A DNA stretch of 64,000 nt. It comes from Colwellia sp. (GTDB lineage Bacteria; Pseudomonadota; Gammaproteobacteria; Enterobacterales; Alteromonadaceae). A model generated the notes under the pieces. That model did no database searches and had not been told where the DNA came from. It worked only from the letters and a program-made list of their open reading frames with translations. Every line of letters begins with the position of its first letter. Position 1 is the first letter of the stretch. The translations under genes were made by a program, and so were the position numbers. Of the stretch, positions 38,238 to 48,702 are shown one piece after another. The stretch covers positions 421,714-485,713 of the forward strand of contig JABSOY010000006.1 of NCBI GenBank assembly GCA_013215385.1, given 5' to 3'.

Positions 38238-41200
38238 ATGAGTATTTCCGCTATTTCAAATCGTTGGTTGAACCGACTTTATAAAATTCTAGCAATACTG
38301 TTAGTTATTTTTGCTGTTCTGATCAGTGCTTTTCGGTTATTTCTTCCTTATGCACATAATTACAAGCAAGATTTGCAAGATTACCTTAATAAAAGTAACA
38401 ACAGTAATGTAACGATAGGTTCCCTGGCGATGGGGTGGGAAAGTGCCGGCCCCTCGTTAATTGTCGAAAAAGTCAATGTTCTTGATACCGAGTCGGCGCA
38501 CATTTTTGTCGCTAAAATGGAAGTGACAGTCGATTTTTGGCGTAGTTTACAATATCGAAAATTAATCACTAAGGATATTTCATTAGTTGGAGCGCAAGTT
38601 TTTTTTGATAAACGCTTATTGATAGAAAAAGAGACAACGGCACAAGATAGCTCTTTAATTGATAATGTTAGCGCGATCTTTTTTCAACAAATAAAACGAT
38701 TTTCACTTAAAAATAGTAAAATTACGGTGAGAACTGAAAACCAAACACGCACCTTTCTGGTTGATCAACTTTCATGGTTTAATAACGGTAACCACCATAG
38801 AGCAGCGGGTACTATGCTTATTGATGGTTTAACTTCTAATAACATTAAATTCAACCTTGATGCGTCTGGTCAGGATATTCGAGATTTAACCGGGCAGCTC
38901 TACTTTGAAGCCAATCAGCTTAATATTACGCCATGGCTCGATACTATTTTCGCCATAGAAGATGATAAAACCCATTCATCGGTCAACTTCAGTGCCTGGT
39001 ATACCTTAAATAAAGGTGAAGCGAGTCAATTACAAATAGCATTGAATAACAATGAGGTGAGCTGGCGTTATCAAGAAGAGTTACATAGTTTACGCTTAGA
39101 TAAAGGTAATATCCTCATTGAAAATTTTGATGACGCTTTACAGAGAACAATAACGACCACGCCATTACAATTTTATACGAACAATCATGCTTGGCAGCCA
39201 TTAACGGTTAATACCAAAAGAACAGAAAATGGCTTGTTAACGCATATTTCGTCCTTAGAGTTATTTGGCCTAGCTGATCTTTACCCATTGTTTTCAGGCC
39301 ATATAGAAAGTGAAGCCTTATTTGATGGCATAGCCCCCGTTGGACAAATAAGTGATGTATACCTTTTTAATGGCCTTGATGAATTTCAGGCCTTGGCGAG
39401 TTTTTCCCAGCTCAACTCTTCTTATAGTGAAGGCCTCCCTGGCATTGAAAATGTAAGTGGTGAACTTAGCTTTGCCGATCAACATTTAACGATTAATTTA
39501 TTAGCTAAGAATGGCGAATTAGATTTTGATAAACACTTTTTATATCCCATTCCTTATCAATCGATAACCAGTAAAGTTGAGGTTGATTTTTCAACTTCAG
39601 AGCTTGCGGTGAAAATTAAAGACCTTGAATTTATTTCTCCACAACTTCATGTAACGGCAGATATTAAGCTTACAGCTGCAAAAGATAATACTCCAGCTAT
39701 GGCTTTATTAGCCAATGTGCATCGTGGTGACGTAAATTTTGCTGATTACTTTTACCCACACTTATTGATGGGCCAAGATCTTGTTGATTATCTTAAAGCT
39801 GCGATAATCGAGGGAGAAGTTGAACAAGCTCAAGTACTTTTTAATGGTCCATTAGCAAACTTTCCTTTCCACGATAACAGCGGAATATTTGTTGTCGATG
39901 CAGAGCTAACTAATAGTAAATTTCAATTTGACCCGAGTTGGCCGGTTATCAATGATTTTGCTGCGAATTTAAACTTCACCAACAACAGTATGTTAATTAC
40001 TGGCCGTGGCGGTAGCTTAGCTGGAATAGATGTTGCGGGCGTTAAAGTTGCCATTGATGATTTAGAAGAACAGCAAATATTAACCGTAGAGGCTAACTTT
40101 ACCGATACTGAAGCTGAGTCGGTCAGCGACTTAATGAATAATAGCCCGATGGCAGAAACTGTCGGTGAAACATTAAATCAGTTACAGGTAACTAACCCTA
40201 TATCGGGAAGTTTTGCACTTAATTTACCGCTCAATGATCTCGATAATGCCATTGCAAGTGGTAAGGTTAATTTCAGTAATAATGAAGTTTCCTTGCAAAC
40301 ACCTGCGATGCATTTTACGGATGTTAAGGGTCAACTTACCTTTAAAAATGATGTAATTAATACGCGTGGTTTAACCTTGAATTGGCGAGATATGCCAATG
40401 GAATTAGTGGTAAAAGCAAATGATACTGATAACGAGTATTATCAAACGCTGATTAACTTACAGGCAAAATGGCCTGAATTAGCATGGAAGAAAGAATTAC
40501 CTGAACTGCTAGAAAAATATGCTTATGGTCAATTAGATTGGCAAGGTGACTTATCACTAAAAATGCATCATAACGGTGGTGTTTCTTACGAGCTGATGAT
40601 GAATTCTACTTTTGAAGATCTTGCCTTCGAATTACCTGTTCCGTATAAAAAAAACGTGGGTGAAGCACTCAAAGTTTCTGTAACAGTTGCCGGACAGGAA
40701 GATTATTCAGAGCTTAACGCCCAAGTCGGTAATGAACTTCATTTTTACGGTGAACTCGACCATGAAAAAACTCAGTTCAGCAAAGCGCATTTGTTACTTG
40801 GGCAAGAAAAATTATTATTATCGACCAAAGGATTTAACATAACTACTAATTTGGCGACAGCATCTCTTACACAGTGGCAGTCTTTAGTTTTAGATATTCT
40901 CGATAGTATTAAACAAGGTTCAGCAGACAGCTCTAGTGATAGTGTTGCCATTATTACCGCCCCTGAACGAATTACAGGTTCGGTGGCAGAGCTTGATATT
41001 TTAGGGCAAACATTAACCGATGTTTCTTTTAATCTTGTTGATAAACAACAATGGTGGTTACTTGATTTAAACGCGAAAGAAGCACGAACTAAAGTTAAGT
41101 TCTACCCTGACTGGCATCAGCAGGGTGTAGAAATAGATGCAGACTTTATTCATTTAACGCTAGCTGACGAGCTTGAGAATGAGATTCTTACCGAGCAGGT

Positions 41201-42191
41201 AAAGCAAACCTTGTCTGAAGAAAGGGTAAGTAATGAAATTTTATTTGCCAATATCCCGCCTATTCGTGCGAAATGTGCAAGCTGCTCTTTTGGCAGGTTA
41301 GACTTTGGTGAAGTTAACTTCTCTATTGAACGTATTGCAGAAGATACGCTTAAACTTAAGAAGTTCACCGCAAAACGCGGTAATACAAATGCAAGTTTAG
41401 ACGCTACTTGGGTGCATAATCAAAAAATTTCTTATACGACAATAATCGGTCAACTAGAAGCAAAAGACCTTGAACAAGAAGTGATTAAACTAGGTTACCC
41501 GTCTTCCATAAAAGATAGCGGTATCAAGTTGAAATATGAATTAGATTGGCAAGCGAGCCCGTTTGATTTCAGCCTTGCGAAATTGAACGGTGATGTTAAT
41601 GCCTCAATTAGTGATGGTGTGGTTGATGTTGATGATAAAGGCGCTCGCTATTTATCTATTTTTAGTTTGTCGAGTTTAGCTAGAAAATTAAAGTTAGATT
41701 TCAGAGATATGTTTAGTGATGGTATGTTTTATGAGTCAATAAAAGGCGATTTCCATCTTGAACAGGGCGTCATATATACTAACAATACCAGGATGAAAGG
41801 CGGTGCAGGTAATTTGTCTGTTAAGGGCAACACTGACTTATCAAAGAAAATACTCGATTACAGTATGTCTTATAAACCGAATGTTACGTCAAGCTTACCG
41901 GCTTTAGCATGGATAGCGACATTAAACCCAGTGGCAATTTTAGCTGGTCTCGCACTTGATGGAGTCATTACTTCAAAAGTTATCTCTGAACTTAAATTTG
42001 AAGTGACAGGTACAATGCAGAAACCTGTTTACAAACAAGTTGATCGTAAAACCCAAAATATAAGGGTAGGGCGTACAACAGCACCAGAAATTATTGATGA
42101 GTCGAGCTCTTCCGAAGAGCAAGAAGATCAATTAATAGAAGATAATAACGGCATAAAAGATTATAAAAAGATGGATAAGAACAATGGTTAA
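38238..42191 (+). CDS. yhdP: Large AsmA-like envelope protein YhdP
   Basis: 1317 residues. One TM near the N-terminus (about 15-36) is followed by a very long periplasmic beta-rich part typical of DUF3971/AsmA-like proteins. The C-terminal AsmA-like end reads MKGGAGNLSVKGNTDLSKKILDYSM...LNPVAILAGLALDGVI. YhdP-type proteins form bridges carrying phospholipids to the outer membrane. It sits after rng and overlaps the nitrilase-family gene by 8 bases, as in related genomes. The acidic Ser/Glu tail (DESSSSEEQEDQ) is likely disordered. Confidence 0.92.
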   Translation: MSISAISNRWLNRLYKILAILLVIFAVLISAFRLFLPYAHNYKQDLQDYLNKSNNSNVTIGSLAMGWESAGPSLIVEKVNVLDTESAHIFVAKMEVTVDFWRSLQYRKLITKDISLVGAQVFFDKRLLIEKETTAQDSSLIDNVSAIFFQQIKRFSLKNSKITVRTENQTRTFLVDQLSWFNNGNHHRAAGTMLIDGLTSNNIKFNLDASGQDIRDLTGQLYFEANQLNITPWLDTIFAIEDDKTHSSVNFSAWYTLNKGEASQLQIALNNNEVSWRYQEELHSLRLDKGNILIENFDDALQRTITTTPLQFYTNNHAWQPLTVNTKRTENGLLTHISSLELFGLADLYPLFSGHIESEALFDGIAPVGQISDVYLFNGLDEFQALASFSQLNSSYSEGLPGIENVSGELSFADQHLTINLLAKNGELDFDKHFLYPIPYQSITSKVEVDFSTSELAVKIKDLEFISPQLHVTADIKLTAAKDNTPAMALLANVHRGDVNFADYFYPHLLMGQDLVDYLKAAIIEGEVEQAQVLFNGPLANFPFHDNSGIFVVDAELTNSKFQFDPSWPVINDFAANLNFTNNSMLITGRGGSLAGIDVAGVKVAIDDLEEQQILTVEANFTDTEAESVSDLMNNSPMAETVGETLNQLQVTNPISGSFALNLPLNDLDNAIASGKVNFSNNEVSLQTPAMHFTDVKGQLTFKNDVINTRGLTLNWRDMPMELVVKANDTDNEYYQTLINLQAKWPELAWKKELPELLEKYAYGQLDWQGDLSLKMHHNGGVSYELMMNSTFEDLAFELPVPYKKNVGEALKVSVTVAGQEDYSELNAQVGNELHFYGELDHEKTQFSKAHLLLGQEKLLLSTKGFNITTNLATASLTQWQSLVLDILDSIKQGSADSSSDSVAIITAPERITGSVAELDILGQTLTDVSFNLVDKQQWWLLDLNAKEARTKVKFYPDWHQQGVEIDADFIHLTLADELENEILTEQVKQTLSEERVSNEILFANIPPIRAKCASCSFGRLDFGEVNFSIERIAEDTLKLKKFTAKRGNTNASLDATWVHNQKISYTTIIGQLEAKDLEQEVIKLGYPSSIKDSGIKLKYELDWQASPFDFSLAKLNGDVNASISDGVVDVDDKGARYLSIFSLSSLARKLKLDFRDMFSDGMFYESIKGDFHLEQGVIYTNNTRMKGGAGNLSVKGNTDLSKKILDYSMSYKPNVTSSLPALAWIATLNPVAILAGLALDGVITSKVISELKFEVTGTMQKPVYKQVDRKTQNIRVGRTTAPEIIDESSSSEEQEDQLIEDNNGIKDYKKMDKNNG

Positions 42192-43047
42192 ACTTACTGC
42201 ACTGCAACTTCATTCGGTTCCTGATGTAGGCGAAAACTTCCGCATTATTGATCGCCATCTTGAAACCTTGATTGAACAGTCCGCGGCTGACGATGAGCAC
42301 ATTGTTGTGTTACCGGAATGTTGTTTATTTTTTGGTGGTAAAGACCAACAACAATTAGCATTAGCTAAAGAAAGTGACCAGTTAGCCTATCAAAATTTAT
42401 TTGTTTCGACTTTACAAGAACAGCTTTCTCGCTTGGCTAAACGTTATCAGGTTTACTTAGTCGCCGGCAGCATTCCTCTGTTGTCTTCGACTGCAGATAA
42501 GTTTACCAATACTTGCTGCGTATTTTCGCCTGACGGTGACTTATTAACACAATACGATAAAATTCATCTGTTTGATGTTAATGTGCAAGACAGCGAAAAA
42601 CAGTATCGAGAATCACGTTATACTCAAGCTGGTAGTGACATTATATCGACAACTGCTGCAGGCATTAATGTTGGCTTATCTATTTGTTATGATTTACGTT
42701 TTCCTGAATTATATCGAAGCTTAACCGTGCTAGGAGCTGACATTATAACCGTGCCTAGTGCTTTTACTGCTGTAACGGGTAAAGCACATTGGCAAGCATT
42801 GTTGCAAGCGCGAGCGATAGAAAACCAAGTTTATATTGTCGCTGCAGGTCAGCAGGGCGTGCATGCAAATGGCCGTGAAACGTGGGGACACAGCATGATC
42901 ATCAGTCCTTGGGGAGAAATATTGGCTTGTTTAGAGGAAGGGGTTGGCAGTATCAGTGTTGAATTTTCCCGTCAAGCGTTAGAAAACGTACGAAAAGCAA
43001 TTCCTGTTGCTGAACATAACCAGTTTGAAAGCCAATTAAAAAGCTAA
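42184..43047 (+). CDS. Nitrilase-superfamily carbon-nitrogen hydrolase
   Basis: 287 residues. The catalytic triad of the superfamily is in place: Glu in [12 protein letters not shown] (near 45), Lys in YDKIHLFDV (near 126) and Cys in [14 protein letters not shown] (near 168). The sequence resembles the Nit1/Nit2-type branch, whose members act on omega-amides or deaminated glutathione. The substrate is not decided by sequence alone. It lies between yhdP and tldD, a common order in gammaproteobacteria. Confidence 0.9.
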   Translation: MVKLTALQLHSVPDVGENFRIIDRHLETLIEQSAADDEHIVVLPECCLFFGGKDQQQLALAKESDQLAYQNLFVSTLQEQLSRLAKRYQVYLVAGSIPLLSSTADKFTNTCCVFSPDGDLLTQYDKIHLFDVNVQDSEKQYRESRYTQAGSDIISTTAAGINVGLSICYDLRFPELYRSLTVLGADIITVPSAFTAVTGKAHWQALLQARAIENQVYIVAAGQQGVHANGRETWGHSMIISPWGEILACLEEGVGSISVEFSRQALENVRKAIPVAEHNQFESQLKS

Positions 43048-43084
43048 AACTATTAAAGAATTAATACCGATAAGTGAAAATATA

Positions 43085-44524
43085 ATGAATAGTGTTGAAC
43101 GCGAACTTTTAAGCGATAGCCAAATAGATCGAGATCTTTTAGATCAAACGTTAACGAATATGTATCAACGAAAAATTGATTTCGCCGATTTGTATTTTCA
43201 GTCAAGTTGTCATGAGTCATGGATGTTAGAAGACGGTATCGTGAAAGAAGGGTCATATAATATCGAACGCGGTGTCGGTGTACGTGCTATCTCAGGCGAA
43301 AAGACTGGTTTTGCATACTCAGATGATATTTCCCCTCAAGCATTAAAAAAAGCGGCTGATGCAGCTAAAGGCATCGCTAATGCAGAACAAAATGGTCGAG
43401 TACAAGCCTTTAAAAGCCAAACGCAAAAAGCAATTTATCAAGCGGTTGATCCATTAGCGAGTTTACCCCAAGAACAAAAAATAACTTTGTTACATGAAGT
43501 AGAAGCGCATGCACGGTCAGTTGATAAACGTGTTCAGCAAGTTATTGTCAGTTTGTCTGGTGTATATGAAAAAATATTAGTAGCAGCAAGTGACGGCACC
43601 TTTGCTACCGATATCCGTCCGTTAGTGCGATTGAACTGTTCGGTATTAGTAGAAGATAATGGCAAGCGCGAACGTGCTAGTGCCGGTGGTGGCGCTCGTA
43701 CTGATTATAGTTACTTTTTCGAACTTGAAAATGGTAAAGCACGTTACTTTGCTTATGCAGAAGAAGCTGTTCGTCAAGCATTGGTCAATTTAGTTGCGAT
43801 AGAATCTCCTGCTGGCATGTTGCCTGTTGTGCTTGGTTCAGGTTGGCCTGGTGTCCTTTTACATGAAGCGGTTGGCCATGGCTTAGAAGGCGATTTCAAT
43901 CGTAAAGGCTCGTCAGCATTTTCTGGCAAAATTGGTCAGCAAGTCACATCGGACTTATGTACGATTGTTGATGATGGCACGATGGATAATCGTCGTGGTT
44001 CAATATCAATTGATGACGAAGGAACACCGGGGCAATACAATGTATTGATCGAAAAGGGCATTTTAAAAGGTTATATGCAAGATAAGCATAATGCTAAATT
44101 AATGGGTGTTGCGCCAACGGGGAATGGACGTCGTGAATCTTATGCGCATTTACCCATGCCGAGAATGACCAATACCTATATGCTACCTGGTGAGCACGAT
44201 CCAAAAGACATTATTAAGTCAGTGAAAAAAGGTATCTATGCGCCGAATTTTGCTGGTGGGCAAGTAGATATAACTTCGGGTAAATTTGTCTTTACCAGCT
44301 CAGAAGCTTACTTGATTGAAGATGGTGAAATTACCTCGCCGATAAAAGGTGCAACGTTAATTGGTAGTGGCCCAGAAGCAATGAAGAATGTCAGTATGGT
44401 CGGTAACGATTTGAAACTTGATGCAGGCGTTGGAGTTTGCGGAAAAGACGGACAAAGCATACCCGTTGGTGTGGGTCAGCCAACCTTGAAAATTGATGAA
44501 ATGACTATCGGCGGCACGCAATAG
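43085..44524 (+). CDS. tldD: Metalloprotease subunit TldD
   Basis: 479 residues. The zinc motif [11 protein letters not shown] (His near 260 and 264) marks TldD rather than its inactive partner TldE/PmbA. With TldE it forms a protease that degrades unfolded peptides and, in some bacteria, matures microcins or CcdA. No tldE/pmbA gene is in the window. Confidence 0.96.
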   Translation: MNSVERELLSDSQIDRDLLDQTLTNMYQRKIDFADLYFQSSCHESWMLEDGIVKEGSYNIERGVGVRAISGEKTGFAYSDDISPQALKKAADAAKGIANAEQNGRVQAFKSQTQKAIYQAVDPLASLPQEQKITLLHEVEAHARSVDKRVQQVIVSLSGVYEKILVAASDGTFATDIRPLVRLNCSVLVEDNGKRERASAGGGARTDYSYFFELENGKARYFAYAEEAVRQALVNLVAIESPAGMLPVVLGSGWPGVLLHEAVGHGLEGDFNRKGSSAFSGKIGQQVTSDLCTIVDDGTMDNRRGSISIDDEGTPGQYNVLIEKGILKGYMQDKHNAKLMGVAPTGNGRRESYAHLPMPRMTNTYMLPGEHDPKDIIKSVKKGIYAPNFAGGQVDITSGKFVFTSSEAYLIEDGEITSPIKGATLIGSGPEAMKNVSMVGNDLKLDAGVGVCGKDGQSIPVGVGQPTLKIDEMTIGGTQ

Positions 44525-44544
44525 CTTAAGGTAAAGTATTAATT

Positions 44545-44596
44545 AAAGATAAAACACTTTATTAATTAATAGTTAATTAATAGCTGTTTTATCTTT
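44545..44596. repeat. Nested inverted repeat after tldD
   Basis: A perfect 12-bp pair (AAAGATAAAACA 44545-44556 with TGTTTTATCTTT 44585-44596) encloses a second pair (ATTAATTAA 44561-44569 with TTAATTAAT 44573-44581). It may end tldD transcription. The rest of the 371-base gap before 44896 holds no gene I can support; apart from the palindrome at 44869, I see nothing more in it. Confidence 0.6.
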
Positions 44597-44868
44597 GTCA
44601 TGCAGATGTTTAACTTCTAGTACCTTTAAATCCCCCCAATCCAAACTATTCAAATCCAATTCAATCATAAAACAAGCTCTTTGGCATTATTATCATTATC
44701 GATTAGTTCAAACTAGGTTAATAAAAATCAGCAATACTCTGTTTTCGGGGCAATGTAGAAACTACAGAATATACCTCTAATGCTGATTAGCGTTGAGAAT
44801 TATACTGGTGTTGCATTAGCAGCATATTATGTCGAATGTCAGTTTGGTAGATAGGTATTGAAAGAATA

Positions 44869-44897
44869 ATATTATTGTTATAGTATAACAATAATAT
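44869..44897. promoter_or_regulatory. Perfect 29-bp palindrome, probable Zur operator
   Basis: Arms of 14 bases (ATATTATTGTTATA and its exact complement) flank one central G. The core TGTTATAGTATAACA matches the gammaproteobacterial Zur box as I know it. It covers the first two bases of the ATG at 44896, so Zur would block initiation at the start of the small gene and the TonB receptor after it. Confidence 0.7.
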
Positions 44898-45207
44898 GAA
44901 TGACTATTACTTTTTCTTAACAAAGACACTATCAAAGAGCAAACAAGCAATACTGAGTGTATTGATCTTGTGTGCATTTGTGTGTGCAACAATTAGTCAT
45001 AGTGCTCATAGCGAGTTAATCCAAGACAGTGTTGAATTGCAGCAATGTAAGCTATGTCAACAGAGTATTGGTACACCTCCAAATAATTTAACCGTTAAAC
45101 TAGCGAGCATTGGTCGTTATAATGATCTTACTCCAGCGTTAATTCTTCTACATAATGAAATCATACCTTACTTGTTGCCGCAACTGCGCGCGCCGCCAGA
45201 ACAATAG
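44896..45207 (+). CDS. Small exported CxxC protein of the zinc-type locus
   Basis: 103 residues. I do not recognise a family. A hydrophobic segment at about 19-36 (ILSVLILCAFVCATISHSAHS) looks like a signal peptide with a rather long basic lead. The mature part has one CKLC pair near 51-54, able to hold a metal or a disulfide, and ends in a proline-rich tail. The ATG lies in the last bases of a Zur-like palindrome, so there is no room for a ribosome site if transcription starts nearby. It precedes the TonB receptor by 82 bases on the same strand and probably shares its regulation. Confidence 0.65.
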   Translation: MNDYYFFLTKTLSKSKQAILSVLILCAFVCATISHSAHSELIQDSVELQQCKLCQQSIGTPPNNLTVKLASIGRYNDLTPALILLHNEIIPYLLPQLRAPPEQ

Positions 45208-45289
45208 ATAACCTAAGACTAACACTAAAAATATTATGAGGAAGTGAGTTTATCACTGTCCTTTGATGGTCATATCTATTGGAAAAAAA

Positions 45290-47725
45290 ATGAAATCAAT
45301 TTATGTAAAAACAATTGCACCTGCCTGTGTGTTATCACTATTTGTTGCAGGGGCTAGTTACGCCCAAAAATTCTCAGGTATCGTACTTGATGCAAACGGT
45401 AACGCGGTTAATAACGCGAAAGTTTCGCTGGTTAATACTAAATATAAGCAAATAACGGATCAAAACGGCCGATTTTATTTTAGTGATATTATCACTGGTA
45501 AAGTCGAACTGCATGTTAGCGCCAAAAATTATAGCCATATCAATCAGTACTTCGTCATTACAGAGCAAGATCTCACTAATGTTGAGATAACGATGCGGTC
45601 AACGGTTATGGAAGTTATCGATGTTTATGCGACACCTTTGCATTCATCAAGCATTGAATCAGCACTGCCGGTAAATGTTATTTCAGGTGACGAACTAAGA
45701 TTGAAGCAAGCGTCAACCTTGGGTGAAACATTAAAAAATGAAGTAGGTGTTCACTCTAGTTACTTCGGTCCCGTGGCAAGTAGTCCTATTATTCGTGGCA
45801 TGGATGGACCACGCGTGCTAATTACCCAAAATGGCTTAGATGTTGGTGATGCATCTCGTGTCGGACCCGACCATGCAGTTTCAGCTGAAGCGGGCACTGC
45901 CCAACAAATTGAAGTTTTACGTGGCCCATCAACACTTTTTTACGGAAGTGGTGCTATCGGCGGTGTGGTAAATGTGGTCGATACACGAGTCCCAACCAGC
46001 ATAAGTAACCAAGTAGATTATTTGCTTAAGCATAATGATGTTGCCGATGAAGATGAAGCCACATTAAATATAAATACAGGTTATCGACATGTTGCACTAC
46101 ATATCGATGCCTTTTGGCGAGAGTCTAATGATTACAAAATCCCTGGTTATGCCGCCGCCCAAAAGGATCATCATCATGAGGATGAATTACCCGAAGGGGA
46201 GCATCCAGAAGAAGAGGTGAAAGGTAAGCTCGAAAATAGTGCTTCAAAATCATCAGGTTTTACAATGGGCACGAGTTATTTATTTGATAAAGGTTATGTA
46301 GGTGTCTCGTATGGTCGAACCAACAGAAAATATGGTATTCCAGGGCATGCCCATGCAGAACATCATGACGAAAATTTAGCAAAAACGTCTGGTGAAGATG
46401 AACATGACGAAGCGGTTTATGGCGACTTGGTTCAAGACCGTTATCAATTATTAAGTGAAGTTAACTTTGATGATAGTTTTATTAATCGATTAATAAGTAA
46501 AGTTGCTTACACAGATTATCAACACCAAGAGATAGAAGGAGGAGAAGTTGGTACAGAGTTTACCAGCGAAATGCTAGAAACACGTTTTGACCTTTATCAT
46601 CAAGCCATAAATGGTTGGCAAGGTGCGTGGACACTGCATTATAAAAATACCGACTTTAAAGCGGTTGGAGAAGAAGCCTTTACGCCTCCTTCAACCACAG
46701 AATCTTTTGCCATAGCTTGGCTTGAAGAGAAACATATTAATGATGTGTTATGGCAATTGGGCATACGCATTGAACATGTTGAGCTTAGTGCCAGCGGTGA
46801 AGTTACACAGCACGATGATCATTCACACGAGCATGATAGCCATGAAACGTATTTCCCTAAACAATCGTTCACACCTATTAGTGCTTCATTAGGAACCGTA
46901 TGGGAATATACTTCGGGTTACAATCTTGGTTTGTCCGCAGCATTTTCACAGCGTGCACCGTCGGCAAGTGAACTTTATTCAAACGGTGCTCATATTGGTA
47001 CTAATACTTATGAAGTAGGTGCACTCTTTGAGGTTCATCAAGAAGACCATCAATTACATGTTGAGTTATCAGATAAAAGCGTTGAGTTAGAAACCGCGTA
47101 TAACCTTGATATAACGTGGCGAAAGTTTGAAGGCGACTTTGGTTTTGTGATGAGCGCTTTTTATAACCATATCGATGATTATTATTATCAAGCTAACACT
47201 GGTCTGTTTGCTGAAGATATGCATGAAGAACATGGCAGCGACGAGCATGATGAAGATGAAGATGAAAGCGAAGGTTTACCTGTTTATGCTTTTCAACAAA
47301 GTGATGTGGTGATGTACGGCGTTGAAGCTGAATTCTTCTACCAACTAACACCTTCTCTTAAAGCGACGCTATTTACAGATTATATTCGAGCGAAACTGAG
47401 CGATGGTGATAATTTACCGAGAATTCCACCGATGCGCATTGGTGGACAAATAAATTATCTTACCGATCAGTATTCTACAGAGCTCAGTGCAAGTCATTAT
47501 TTTTCGCAGTCTGATACTGCAGATTTAGAAAGTGAAACTGATGGTTATACCATGCTAGATGCTAACTTTAATTACTTTATTGATGGCGTAGGTGACGATA
47601 TGGTCGCCTTTTTGAAAGTGAACAATATAACTAATGAAAAAGCGCGCGTGCACACCTCGTTTTTGAAAGATGCTTCACCGTTACCGGCTCGTGGTTTTAC
47701 TGTGGGTATTCGCGGAAGTTTTTAA
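45290..47725 (+). CDS. TonB-dependent receptor, probably zinc (ZnuD-like)
   Basis: 811 residues from the ATG at 45290, which has GGA just upstream and opens a signal peptide (IAPACVLSLFVAGASYAQ). A carboxypeptidase-regulatory-like domain at about 27-100 precedes the plug (PVNVISGDELRLKQASTLGE, then IRGMDGPRVLITQNGLDVGD and VLRGPSTLFYGSGAIGGVV) and a 22-strand barrel ending GIRGSF. Several outer loops are rich in His, Asp and Glu (DHHHEDELPEGEHPEEE, HDDHSHEHDSHE, EEHGSDEHDEDEDE). With the Zur-like site upstream, this points to zinc uptake across the outer membrane. The substrate is inference. Confidence 0.9.
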   Translation: MKSIYVKTIAPACVLSLFVAGASYAQKFSGIVLDANGNAVNNAKVSLVNTKYKQITDQNGRFYFSDIITGKVELHVSAKNYSHINQYFVITEQDLTNVEITMRSTVMEVIDVYATPLHSSSIESALPVNVISGDELRLKQASTLGETLKNEVGVHSSYFGPVASSPIIRGMDGPRVLITQNGLDVGDASRVGPDHAVSAEAGTAQQIEVLRGPSTLFYGSGAIGGVVNVVDTRVPTSISNQVDYLLKHNDVADEDEATLNINTGYRHVALHIDAFWRESNDYKIPGYAAAQKDHHHEDELPEGEHPEEEVKGKLENSASKSSGFTMGTSYLFDKGYVGVSYGRTNRKYGIPGHAHAEHHDENLAKTSGEDEHDEAVYGDLVQDRYQLLSEVNFDDSFINRLISKVAYTDYQHQEIEGGEVGTEFTSEMLETRFDLYHQAINGWQGAWTLHYKNTDFKAVGEEAFTPPSTTESFAIAWLEEKHINDVLWQLGIRIEHVELSASGEVTQHDDHSHEHDSHETYFPKQSFTPISASLGTVWEYTSGYNLGLSAAFSQRAPSASELYSNGAHIGTNTYEVGALFEVHQEDHQLHVELSDKSVELETAYNLDITWRKFEGDFGFVMSAFYNHIDDYYYQANTGLFAEDMHEEHGSDEHDEDEDESEGLPVYAFQQSDVVMYGVEAEFFYQLTPSLKATLFTDYIRAKLSDGDNLPRIPPMRIGGQINYLTDQYSTELSASHYFSQSDTADLESETDGYTMLDANFNYFIDGVGDDMVAFLKVNNITNEKARVHTSFLKDASPLPARGFTVGIRGSF

Positions 47726-47752
47726 TAGCAGGATGAAAATTAAGATGTAAGT

Positions 47753-47780
47753 TGTAGGTGAGGCTGATGCCTCATCTACA
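47753..47780. repeat. Hairpin between converging genes
   Basis: A 12-bp stem (TGTAGGTGAGGC 47753-47764 with GCCTCATCTACA 47769-47780, one G-U pair) with a TGAT loop lies between the TonB receptor and the opposing gene. No T run follows on either strand, so it is not a classic terminator, though it could block RNA decay. Confidence 0.6.
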
Positions 47781-47802
47781 AATTTGAAATGATACTAAAG
47801 GT

Positions 47803-48633
47803 CTACTTTAGACGAATACCATCCTTTTCAATGATAATTTTGTCATTCTTTAATAAATTACCAACGGTGGCTTTAAAGGTTTTTTTACTTACACCTAAAA
47901 TACGTTGAATTAATTCCGGAGAGCTCTTGTCGTGTAGTGGGCTAAATCCGTCGTTCTCAGCAATATGCGCTAATAATTTTGCAGTAAAATCTTTTACTTT
48001 TCCTTCGCCAGGACGGGAAAGTGATAAATCAATTCGACCATCTTCACGGACATTTTTAATAAAACCGTCAACGATTCTGCCAACACGTAATGGTTGAAAA
48101 ATTTCATTGTCGTAAAGTAAACCCCAGTGTTTATCGTTAATTATCGCTTTAAAGCCAAGATCTGTTTTTCCACCGATCATTAATTTAACTTTATCCCACT
48201 TCTGATAATCAGCAGGCCAAATATCAATATATTTATCGAGTTTACTTGAAGCCGCAATACGGTCAGTCGAGGTATCAAGGAAAATACGCACTAAATAATA
48301 TTTACCTTCTTCCATCGGGGTGTGCTGTTGATTGAATGGTACTAATAAGTCTTTTGGTAATCCCCAATCAAGGAAAGCCCCCATTTTGTTTAGCTGTTTA
48401 ACTTTTAATGAGACAAATTCATCGACTTGGCCAAGCGGTTTATCGGTTGTCGCTATGAAGCGCTCTGCAGAGTCAACATAAATAAAGACAGTAACTTTAT
48501 CGTCTACTTTACAGTTTTCAGGAATGTACCGGTTCGGTAGCAATACTTCACCTAGTTCTCCTGCATTTAAATAAGCACCTTTTTCGGTGACTGTAACTAC
48601 AGAAAGGGTATTATATTTACCAATGTCGGCCAT
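47803..48633 (-). CDS. CvfB-like S1 RNA-binding protein
   Basis: 276 residues. Repeated S1-type OB domains (YLNAGELGEVLLPNRYIP near 20-37; GAFLDWGLPKDLLVPFNQQ near 84-102; VREDGRIDLSLSRPGEGK near 197-214) end in a winged helix (LGVSKKTFKATVGNLLKNDKI). This is the layout of the YitL/CvfB family, RNA-binding proteins that affect virulence gene expression in Staphylococcus. The target here is unknown. Confidence 0.88.
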   Translation of the reverse strand: MADIGKYNTLSVVTVTEKGAYLNAGELGEVLLPNRYIPENCKVDDKVTVFIYVDSAERFIATTDKPLGQVDEFVSLKVKQLNKMGAFLDWGLPKDLLVPFNQQHTPMEEGKYYLVRIFLDTSTDRIAASSKLDKYIDIWPADYQKWDKVKLMIGGKTDLGFKAIINDKHWGLLYDNEIFQPLRVGRIVDGFIKNVREDGRIDLSLSRPGEGKVKDFTAKLLAHIAENDGFSPLHDKSSPELIQRILGVSKKTFKATVGNLLKNDKIIIEKDGIRLK

Positions 48634-48702
48634 TTGAATTTACCAAGAAAATTAATATGAAATCTTAAACACTATAATAACGCATATCAAAAATGAATGA
48701 TG

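Noticed and set aside
44595..44780. Open frame of 61 codons after tldD
   Set aside because: It has no ribosome site, and its composition is typical of translated AT-rich spacer. It starts at the end of the inverted repeat at 44585-44596.
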